Below are positions 5,868 through 11,973 of a stretch of 11,973 nucleotides of DNA, one piece after another; position 1 is the stretch's first letter, and the number at the start of each line of letters is the position of its first letter. Under the pieces are notes generated by a model. The model had not been told where the DNA came from, searched no databases, and saw nothing but the letters and a program-made list of their open reading frames with translations. Origin of the DNA: Candidatus Adiutrix sp. (GTDB taxonomy: Bacteria > Desulfobacterota > Desulfarculia > Adiutricales > Adiutricaceae); contig JAITBV010000135.1 of assembly GCA_031283395.1 (NCBI GenBank), positions 1 through 11,973 on the forward strand. The letters run 5' to 3'. The position numbers were made by a program, and so were the translations under genes.

Positions 5868-7636
5868 CCGCTTCCAGGGGAGAAACGGTGGTGAACGCCG
5901 CGGGCGTTTCCGCGGGCATCGCCATCGGCGAGGCCCTGGTCCTGAGCCGCCCCCGGATGCGCCTGCCCAACTACCGTCTGCCCAACCCGGAACTGGTGGA
6001 AGCGGAAATAGAGCGCCTGGACCAGGCCCGGGACCAGGTCCGGGCCCGCTTAAGCTCCGCCCGCACGGGTCTCCCCCCCGAGCTTTACAGCCAGGCCGGC
6101 ATAATAGACGTCCACCTTCTATTGCTGGACGACCCGCTGTTGTCGGGTGAGGCCGGGCGGCTGATCCGGGAAAAGCGGATTAACGCCGAACAGGCGGTCC
6201 TGCGGACCATTGAAAAGGTGAACGGGCTCATGGCCAAGGTGGCGGACGAATACATCGGCGCCCGCCTGTCAGATGTGGAAATGCTGGCCTATGCCCTGAT
6301 CTCGGCCCTCAGGGGGGACAAGGCCGACCGGTTGCCGCTGATTCCGGCCGGTTCCATTTTGGTCGTGCGGGACATCAGTCCGGCCGAGCTTATGGAAGTC
6401 GCCGACTCCGAGACGGAGATGGCGGGCCTGGTCATTGAAAGAGGCGGCCGCACTTCCCACACGGCCATTGTGGCCCAGGCCCTGGAGCTGCCGACCGTGA
6501 TCGGGGCCAAGAACATCGGCTCCAGGATAACCAGCGGCGACACCATCATCATTGACGGACGATCCGGCCGGATCATAATCCGGCCGGACCAGGAGACCCT
6601 GGACAATTATCGCGACCGGCAGGCCGTGGAATGGTCGTTCACGGCCGAAATCGTCCGCTCCTCCCACCTTCCGGCCCTGACCCTGGACGACCGGCGTATC
6701 AATATTCTGGGCAACATGGAACTGGAGGAGGAATTGCCGGCCATCCTCAACTACGGCAGCGAAGGCGTGGGCCTTTACCGCACCGAGTTCATGTATCTGA
6801 ACCGTAAGATACTGCCCACGGAGGAGGAGCTTTTTCAGACATACAGCCGGGTGGTGGGGACCGTGGCTCCGCGCCAGGTGGTCATCCGCACCCTGGACCT
6901 GGGCAACGACAAGATAGTCACCGGGCCGGCCGCGGCGGCCCCTGGTTCTCTCAACCAGGCCCTGGGCCTCCGGGGCATCCGTCACTGTCTTTCCAACCGG
7001 GACCTGTTCCAGACCCAGATCAGGGCCATTCTGCGGGCTTCCGTCCTGGGCGACCTGAAAATCATGCTGCCCATGGTTTCCAACCTCGATGAACTGCGGG
7101 CCACCAGGGCCTTGATCGACGAGGCCGAGGAGTCGCTCCGGCGGCAGGGGGCCCCGCACAAGGCGGGCCTGCCCCTGGGGGTCATGATCGAGGTGCCGGC
7201 CACCCTTTTCATAGCCCGGGAACTGGCTTCCGAGGCCGCCTTTTTTGCAGTGGGCACCAACGACCTCATCCAATACGCCCTGGCTGTGGACCGGGCCAAC
7301 CCGGAGGTGTCTGAAATTTTTCAGCCGCTGCATCCGGGTATTCTGCGCATGCTCAAGCTTATTTTGGATATCGGCCGGGAAACGGGCACCCCGGTGTCCA
7401 TCTGCGGGGACATGGCCGCCGGGGGCCTGACGGCCGGGGTCTTGGTTGGGCTGGGGGCTGAGACCTTGTCCATGCCTCCGGCGGCCATACCGAAAATCAA
7501 ACGCCTGGTCAGAATGTCCAGCCTGGCTGAAATGAGCGCTCTGACCGCCGAGATACTTGCGGCCGGCACCGCCGGCGAGGCCGCCGCCTTGGCCGCCAGC
7601 CGCCTCTCCGACCGCTTCCCGGAACTTTTAAACTGA
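5864..7636 (+). CDS. ptsI: PTS enzyme I (phosphoenolpyruvate-protein phosphotransferase)
   Basis: Enzyme I autophosphorylates from PEP and passes the phosphate to HPr in the cytosol. Numbering from ATG 5864, the phosphorylated His199 lies in GGRTSHTAIVAQALELP. The PEP-binding barrel has GVGLYRTEFMYLNR (about 301-314), the conserved stretch ALGLRGIRHCL (366-376), GTNDLIQYALAVDR (464-477) and Cys514 in PVSICGDMAAG. All catalytic landmarks are present and the length, 590, is normal. The start is debatable. ATG 5864 overlaps the ptsH stop by 4 bp, but GTG 5888 follows a better-placed SD, AGGGGAG (5876-5882), and gives exactly the ten-residue lead into GIAIG seen in E. coli EI. With IID and HPr it forms a phosphorelay operon. 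Its stop is only 3 bp from the convergent gene's stop. Confidence 0.95.
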   Translation: MTASRGETVVNAAGVSAGIAIGEALVLSRPRMRLPNYRLPNPELVEAEIERLDQARDQVRARLSSARTGLPPELYSQAGIIDVHLLLLDDPLLSGEAGRLIREKRINAEQAVLRTIEKVNGLMAKVADEYIGARLSDVEMLAYALISALRGDKADRLPLIPAGSILVVRDISPAELMEVADSETEMAGLVIERGGRTSHTAIVAQALELPTVIGAKNIGSRITSGDTIIIDGRSGRIIIRPDQETLDNYRDRQAVEWSFTAEIVRSSHLPALTLDDRRINILGNMELEEELPAILNYGSEGVGLYRTEFMYLNRKILPTEEELFQTYSRVVGTVAPRQVVIRTLDLGNDKIVTGPAAAAPGSLNQALGLRGIRHCLSNRDLFQTQIRAILRASVLGDLKIMLPMVSNLDELRATRALIDEAEESLRRQGAPHKAGLPLGVMIEVPATLFIARELASEAAFFAVGTNDLIQYALAVDRANPEVSEIFQPLHPGILRMLKLILDIGRETGTPVSICGDMAAGGLTAGVLVGLGAETLSMPPAAIPKIKRLVRMSSLAEMSALTAEILAAGTAGEAAALAASRLSDRFPELLN

Positions 7637-7639
7637 ATA

Positions 7640-8278
7640 TCAGGAATGGTGCGAGTGAGGGCCCCAGGGGAAGTGCCCGAGGTGCTTGCCTATGGAGTTT
7701 TTGATCAGGCTGACGTTGCCCAAAAATTCCCCGGGGTCGAAAAATGGCGCGCCGGTCCCGTTGGCGTAGTTTTTCAGCGGGGTGAACGAGGCCGCGGTTA
7801 TGAATTCCCGGCGCGGCCAGAGTTTGTCAAGCTCGGCCTTCAGACGGTTCTGGTTAAGTCCCCCGCTACGGTCAATAAAATAATCGGCCAACAGCCTCAT
7901 GAGGGCGATGGACCTGGTGGCCAGTACCTCCACCGGAACCCGCAATTCATCCCGGGCCCCGGCTTTCAGTTCCGGCTGGTTGTCCATCTCTTTGATGACT
8001 TTCATAAACTGCGTCGAAGGGGTGAGCACACCCAGGCAGTTCAGGGACGCTCCCGATTCCTGGGGCTGGGAAAACGCATAATGGAGCGCCCTGAAGAGAA
8101 CCTGGGGAGCGACGTAAAAAGAGTTCAGGCGCTCAATATCAATCTTGACACGGTTTGGCCTGAGACCTTCCGGGCCGGAGGCGGACAGAGTGGTAAAAAC
8201 CAGGCAAGGGTCCGGCCCGGCCGCCGGCGTCTGGTCTGATTCCAGGGCCGGCGATTTTGTTTTTTCATCGTGATCCAT
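7640..8278 (-). CDS. uncharacterised protein with histidine-rich C-terminus
   Basis: I do not recognise this 212-residue protein. It starts with a charged, Pro/Ala-rich and probably disordered stretch (about 1-38). A predicted soluble alpha/beta-like region follows, with segments such as RVKIDIERLNSFYVAPQVLF and VEVLATRSIALMRLLADYF. The end, HLGHFPWGPHSHHS, has five His in 14 residues and could bind metal. There is no signal peptide or clear membrane span. It looks genuinely coding: GAGG is placed seven bases before the ATG, third codon positions are mostly G/C, and composition is normal, whereas the opposite-strand frame is Gly/Arg-rich. It lies 34 bp downstream of ferritin as the apparent last gene of the leuS-cysE-ferritin operon. 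Its GC content looks somewhat lower than its neighbours by eye. Function is unknown; a link to iron or metal handling is only a guess from the tail and neighbour. Confidence 0.72.
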   Translation of the reverse strand: MDHDEKTKSPALESDQTPAAGPDPCLVFTTLSASGPEGLRPNRVKIDIERLNSFYVAPQVLFRALHYAFSQPQESGASLNCLGVLTPSTQFMKVIKEMDNQPELKAGARDELRVPVEVLATRSIALMRLLADYFIDRSGGLNQNRLKAELDKLWPRREFITAASFTPLKNYANGTGAPFFDPGEFLGNVSLIKNSIGKHLGHFPWGPHSHHS

Positions 8279-8312
8279 TCGGGAGCCTCATTATGAGCGG
8301 GCTTTGGAGGCT

Positions 8313-8852
8313 TCAGGCTGTGGCGGCCGGGGTTCCGGTGAGGGCGTTTTTGATCTCCAGGGACAGGGCGCGGGCCCCCAGTTCCTGGTCGATCAGGAAG
8401 AGAGCCGCCCCCTGGCCGGCGGCCAGCTTGAATTTCCGGGCTGTTTCCTGGGCCGTGGCTTCCTCTTCCACCTGTTCGGTTATGAACCAGCCCAGGAAGA
8501 GTTCCGAAGCGTGGTCGTTTTCCGTCCGGGCCAGGTTCATCAGGCTGTTCAAAAGGGCCGTCACCTTCTGCTCATGGGCGTGGGCCGCCTCGAAGATTTC
8601 CAGGGGCGTCTTCCACTTGGGGGCCGGGGCCTCGATGGGAGCCAGGGCGATTCGCCCGCCCCGGTCCAGAATGTGGTTGAAAATTTTTTGAGCGTGGAAA
8701 ACCTCTTCCCGGACCTGGAGGGCCATCCACCTGGCCGCGCCCGGAAGGCCTTCGGCCGCCAGCCAGGCGTTCATGGCCAGGTAAAGATAGCTGGAATACA
8801 GTTCGGCGGTTATCTGGCCGTTGAAGGCCGTGGTCATCTTTTTGGAAAGCAT
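8313..8852 (-). CDS. ftnA: bacterial non-heme ferritin
   Basis: Ferritin oxidises Fe(II) and stores iron as a mineral inside a 24-subunit cytosolic shell. This 179-residue four-helix protein keeps the full ferroxidase centre at the same numbering as E. coli FtnA: Glu17, Glu50, His53, Glu94 and Gln127. The third-iron ligands Glu49, Glu126, Glu129 and Glu130 are also present. Motifs include AELYSSYLYLAM (16-27), REEVFHAQKIFNHI (48-61) and WFITEQVEEE (122-131). It lacks features of heme bacterioferritin or Dps. The ATG lies 4 bp after the stop of the serine acetyltransferase gene, and the AGAG-rich end of that gene (gaaagagag) serves as its ribosome site, so the two are almost certainly cotranscribed. 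No Fur-like operator is evident in the short gap, so any iron control would act on an upstream promoter. Confidence 0.95.
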   Translation of the reverse strand: MLSKKMTTAFNGQITAELYSSYLYLAMNAWLAAEGLPGAARWMALQVREEVFHAQKIFNHILDRGGRIALAPIEAPAPKWKTPLEIFEAAHAHEQKVTALLNSLMNLARTENDHASELFLGWFITEQVEEEATAQETARKFKLAAGQGAALFLIDQELGARALSLEIKNALTGTPAATA

Positions 8853-8856
8853 TGGG

Positions 8857-9888
8857 TCACTCTCTTTCGCGGGTGTTTTGTTTTTTGGCCGCCGGCCGTC
8901 TTGGGGGCCGTTTTTGGTCCCCCTTGTCCACCACGATGAGTTCCGGGGCTTTTATGAGCACCTTGGTGCCCGGGGGGATGCTCTCGGTCAGCCAGACGTT
9001 GCCGCCCACGGTGGAGCCGGCTCCGATGACCGTATCACCGCCCAGAATGGTGGCCCCGGAATAAATGATGACGTCGTCCTCCAGGGTGGGATGCCGTTTT
9101 AGGCCGGCCAGTTTGGCCGTGGCCCCCTTCGGCAGGGACAGGGCGCCCAGGGTAACGCCCTGGTAGAGCCGCACCCTGGCCCCTATTCGGGTGGTTTCGC
9201 CGATGACGACGCCGGTGCCGTGGTCGATGAAGAAGGAAGGGCCTATTTCCGCGCCGGGATGTATGTCGATGCCGGTTTTGGCGTGGGCGAATTCCGTCAG
9301 AATGCGGGGCAGGAAGGGCACCTGGCGCAGGTACAGTTCGTGGGCCAGGCGCTGCACCGTGATGGCGAACAGGCCGGGATAACAGAAGACTATCTGGTCA
9401 TAATGGACGCCGGAGGCCGGGTCGCCCCCCCTGGCCGCGTCCACATCCGTGGCCAGGATCTCCCGGAGCCAGGGCAGGCGCCTGATAACGGCCAGGGCGA
9501 TCTCCTGGCCCTGTTTATCGCAGTGCGTGCAGGAATAGTTATAGCGCCGGCAGTCGTGGCGGATGGAGGCGGCCACTTCCCGGCTCAGGCGCTCATAAAA
9601 AACATACAGGATCTGTCCGGTGTGGTATTCGAAATTCAGCTCCGTGACCGGCCGGGGCGAGAAAAAGCCGGGGAAGAGCAATAGCCTGGCCAGTTCGATC
9701 AGGTCCTTGGCCGCCCGGAAGGAAGGTGTCGGCACCTGGCTGATATGCTCCAAGGCCGGCAGGCCCTTTCTCAGGTCCGACAGTTTTCTGACTATTTTCG
9801 CCAGTTCCGATTTGGCCAGTTCCGAAGCCGCTTCTTCCCGGAGGTCCGGGGTCTGCGGCGGGGGGGCGGCGGGTTTGCGCTTGGTCAT
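8857..9888 (-). CDS. cysE: serine O-acetyltransferase, long form
   Basis: This enzyme acetylates serine with acetyl-CoA to O-acetylserine, the precursor of cysteine. It has an alpha-helical N-terminal domain and a left-handed beta-helix of hexapeptide repeats from about residue 205. Catalytic residues align with E. coli CysE: Asp208 in GIDIHPGAEIG, His223 in FIDHGTGVVIGET and His266 in KRHPTLED. GGNVWLTESIPPGTKV (295-310) closes the repeat domain. The roughly eight-residue insertion before KRHP is typical of a longer SAT subfamily. At 343 residues it exceeds classical CysE (about 270). N-terminal oddities are a Pro/Ala-rich start and a Cys-rich patch (Cys113, Cys120, Cys123 in YSCTHC); the end is a Lys/Arg-rich tail. 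The ATG at 9888 follows AGGAG (complement of 9897-9901) by eight bases. It lies 24 bp after leuS and 4 bp before ferritin. Confidence 0.9.
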   Translation of the reverse strand: MTKRKPAAPPPQTPDLREEAASELAKSELAKIVRKLSDLRKGLPALEHISQVPTPSFRAAKDLIELARLLLFPGFFSPRPVTELNFEYHTGQILYVFYERLSREVAASIRHDCRRYNYSCTHCDKQGQEIALAVIRRLPWLREILATDVDAARGGDPASGVHYDQIVFCYPGLFAITVQRLAHELYLRQVPFLPRILTEFAHAKTGIDIHPGAEIGPSFFIDHGTGVVIGETTRIGARVRLYQGVTLGALSLPKGATAKLAGLKRHPTLEDDVIIYSGATILGGDTVIGAGSTVGGNVWLTESIPPGTKVLIKAPELIVVDKGDQKRPPRRPAAKKQNTRERE

Positions 9889-9912
9889 GCGTCAGGCTCC
9901 TGTCCGGGGGCC

Positions 9913-11973
9913 TCAGGCCGGCCGGACGGTCAGGTTCAAAAGTTTGTCGGGCACGAACACTTTTTTGATTATGCTCTGGCCTTCCAGCCACTTTGACAGG
10001 GCCGGGCCGGCCAGGATGAGCGGCTCGGCTTCCGCCTGGGTCAGGCCGGCCGGCAGCCGCATCCTGGCCCGGACCTTGCCGCCGATCTGGACCACGTATT
10101 CCACCTCGTCCAGGAGGGTGGCCGCCTCGTCATAGGCCGGCCAGCCGCCTTGGAAGACCGTTTCCCGGTGGCCCAAAAGGCTCCACAATTCTTCGGCCGC
10201 GTGGGGGGCCAAGGGGGCCAATAGGCGCACCGCCGCCTCGGAAACCACCCGGTTCCTGATCCTGTTTTTGGTGAGATGGTTTATGAGTTCCATCAGCCGG
10301 GCAATGGCCGTGTTGTAGGAAAAGCGGGCCAGGTCCATGGTCACGGCCTTGATGGCGCTGTGGAGAATGCGGCGGGTCTCGCCGTCGGCGGGTTCGCCCT
10401 CGGGCAGGGATTGTCCCTCCTCGGGGAGGACCGCGGCCCAGAAGCGGTCCAGGAAGGACTTCATGGCCCTGACCCCGCCGTCGCGGAAATCGCCCCCTTC
10501 CAGGTAGGCGCCCATGAACATCAGGTACATACGGAAGGAATCGGCCCCGAATTTGTCTAGGTATTCGTCGGGGTTGATGACGTTCCCCCGGCTTTTGGAC
10601 ATCTTGGCCCCGTCGCGGACGATTAGGCCGTGGGCCACGAAGCGCCGATAAGGTTCTTCGAAATCCAGGGCCCCGCAGGCCTTAAGGGCCCGGCAGAGCC
10701 AGCGGCTGTAAAGAAGGTGCAGCACCGCGTGCTCATTGCCGCCCACATAGAGATCCACCGGCAGCCATTTTTCGAGGCGGCCGGCGTCAAAGGGCCGGTC
10801 GTCGAATTCCGTGGCCGGGTAGCGGTAGAAATACCAGGCCGAGCAGAGAAAATTGTCCGAGACGTCGGTCTCCCGGGTGGCCGGGCCGCCGCATTCGGGG
10901 CAGGTGGTCCTAAAGAAGGCCTCGTCTCGCCGGAGGGGGGAAAGCCCCTGCCCGTCAGGCCGGTAGTCATCCAGAAAGGGCAGGACCACCGGCAGGTCTT
11001 TTTCCGGCACCGGTATGGTCCCGCAGCGGTCGCAATAAATTATGGGAATGGGCGGGCCCCAGTAGCGCTGGCGGCTGAGGCACCAGTCCCGGAGGCGGTA
11101 GTTGATCTTGGGCTCGGCCAGGCCGCGTCCGGCCAGGTGGCCGGTGATGGCCTCGGCCCCGGCCTCCGTGGCCGCCAGACCGTTGAAATCGCCGGAATTG
11201 ACCAGGAGCCCCTCGCCGATATAGGCTTCATCCAGCCGGTCCCGGGCCAGGCCGTCGGGGGAGACCACCTGGCGGATGGGGAGGTCGAATTTACGGGCGA
11301 AGTCGAAGTCCCTTTGGTCGTGGGCCGGCACGGCCATGATGGCCCCGGTGCCGTAGCCCATCAACACATAGTCGGCGGCCCAGATGGGGATCCTCTCGCC
11401 GTTGACCGGGTTGACGGCCCAGGCCCCGGTGAAGACGCCGGTCTTTTCCCGGCCCTCGGCCTGGCGGTCCACCTCGGTCAGCCGGGCCGCCTCGTCCTGG
11501 TAGGCGGACAGGGCGGCCGATTGGCCCGGGGCGGTTATTTCGGCCAGCAGGGGATGTTCCGGGGAGAAGACCATGTAGGTCACCCCGAAAAGAGTGTCCG
11601 GCCGGGTGGTGAAAATTTTGAAGGCCGGCCCGTTTTCCACCTGGAAGATGACCTCGGCCCCCCGGCTGCGGCCGATCCAGTTGCGCTGGGCCGTCTTGGT
11701 CCGCTCTGACCAGTCGATGTGGTCGAGATCGTCCAGCAGCTCCCCGGCATAGGCCGTGGTCCGGAAATACCACTGTTCCAGGTCCTTCTTGCCAACCTGG
11801 GTTGCGCAGCGCTCACATTCGCCGTCGATGACCTGTTCCGCGGCCAGGACGGTCTGGCAGCTCGGGCACCAGTTCACCGGGCCCTTCTTTTTATAAGCCA
11901 GGCCGTTTTTATAAAGGGCCAGGAATATCCACTGGGTCCAGCGGTAGTATTCCGGGCTGGTGGTGTCCACCTG
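9913..11973 (-). CDS. leuS: leucine--tRNA ligase (N-terminus outside window)
   Basis: This class I aminoacyl-tRNA synthetase charges tRNA-Leu. The visible 686 residues run into the window edge in an open frame, so about 140-170 N-terminal residues, including the HIGH motif, are missing (estimated from the usual length of 820-860). What remains is the zinc-type CPSC (about 11857-11868), the CP1 editing domain with TTRPDT (11593-11610) and GTGAIMAVPAHDQRD (around 11310-11355), and a second CxxC pair region (CDRC, CPEC). KMSKS is at 10591-10605, followed by the anticodon-binding helical domain and the small C-terminal domain ending LLNLTVRPA. The editing and KMSKS landmarks are intact. It appears to be the first visible gene of a minus-strand operon with serine acetyltransferase, ferritin and an unknown protein. 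GTG 11968-11970 is internal, not the start. Confidence 0.96.
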   Translation of the reverse strand, partial: QVDTTSPEYYRWTQWIFLALYKNGLAYKKKGPVNWCPSCQTVLAAEQVIDGECERCATQVGKKDLEQWYFRTTAYAGELLDDLDHIDWSERTKTAQRNWIGRSRGAEVIFQVENGPAFKIFTTRPDTLFGVTYMVFSPEHPLLAEITAPGQSAALSAYQDEAARLTEVDRQAEGREKTGVFTGAWAVNPVNGERIPIWAADYVLMGYGTGAIMAVPAHDQRDFDFARKFDLPIRQVVSPDGLARDRLDEAYIGEGLLVNSGDFNGLAATEAGAEAITGHLAGRGLAEPKINYRLRDWCLSRQRYWGPPIPIIYCDRCGTIPVPEKDLPVVLPFLDDYRPDGQGLSPLRRDEAFFRTTCPECGGPATRETDVSDNFLCSAWYFYRYPATEFDDRPFDAGRLEKWLPVDLYVGGNEHAVLHLLYSRWLCRALKACGALDFEEPYRRFVAHGLIVRDGAKMSKSRGNVINPDEYLDKFGADSFRMYLMFMGAYLEGGDFRDGGVRAMKSFLDRFWAAVLPEEGQSLPEGEPADGETRRILHSAIKAVTMDLARFSYNTAIARLMELINHLTKNRIRNRVVSEAAVRLLAPLAPHAAEELWSLLGHRETVFQGGWPAYDEAATLLDEVEYVVQIGGKVRARMRLPAGLTQAEAEPLILAGPALSKWLEGQSIIKKVFVPDKLLNLTVRPA

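Noticed and set aside
6269..7333. 354-codon open frame antisense to ptsI
   Set aside because: ptsI is complete with all catalytic motifs, and the antisense product is a Gly/Val/Gln-rich mirror of it with no recognisable domain.
7646..8239. 197-codon plus-strand frame opposite the unknown protein
   Set aside because: The minus-strand frame has a well-placed SD, G/C-rich third positions and balanced composition and continues the operon; the plus frame is Gly/Arg-rich.
10630..11709. 359-codon open frame antisense to leuS
   Set aside because: It lies entirely inside intact leuS and is a low-complexity Gly/Val/Pro-rich shadow.

Overview
The window is GC-rich, tightly packed bacterial DNA with housekeeping genes in two blocks of opposite orientation. 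The mix points to Desulfobacterota or a related former deltaproteobacterium: a zinc-ribbon L32, a fabG-acpP-fabF-glyA-dCMP deaminase run, a mannose-family PTS IID gene beside HPr and enzyme I, and an HPr that keeps the regulatory serine. This placement rests on gene content and order recalled from memory and was not tested by a search.

Plus strand, 1-4617: the end of rpmF overlaps a small two-cluster ferredoxin gene, followed by fabG. A two-hairpin terminator-like region ending in eight T's then overlaps a good sigma70-type promoter, so acpP probably has its own start. acpP, fabF, glyA and comEB follow. fabG, acpP and fabF belong to fatty acid elongation. GlyA makes 5,10-methylene-THF and ComEB makes dUMP, the two inputs of thymidylate synthase. 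plsX and fabH, which often lie between rpmF and fabG, are absent here.

Plus strand, 4618-7636: an AT-rich intergenic region carries a second promoter-like element (TTGTCA, 17 bp, CATAAT), overlapped by an imperfect inverted repeat. It precedes a mannose-family IID gene, ptsH and ptsI. No IIA, IIB or IIC gene lies in the window. The promoter makes IID the apparent first gene of its transcript, which suggests a regulatory or incomplete phosphotransferase system.

Minus strand, 11973-7640 (transcribed right to left): leuS (N-terminus outside the window), a long-form serine O-acetyltransferase, a ferritin with a complete ferroxidase site, and an unrecognised 212-residue protein with a histidine-rich tail. 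Spacings of 24, 4 and 34 bp suggest one operon. It converges on ptsI with only 3 bp between the stop codons.

No RNA genes, mobile elements, CRISPR arrays or gene-free stretches over 300 bp were seen. There is no clear sign of a wholly new system. The most unusual points are the ferredoxin overlapping rpmF, the lone IID upstream of HPr and EI, and the unknown protein beside ferritin and serine acetyltransferase.
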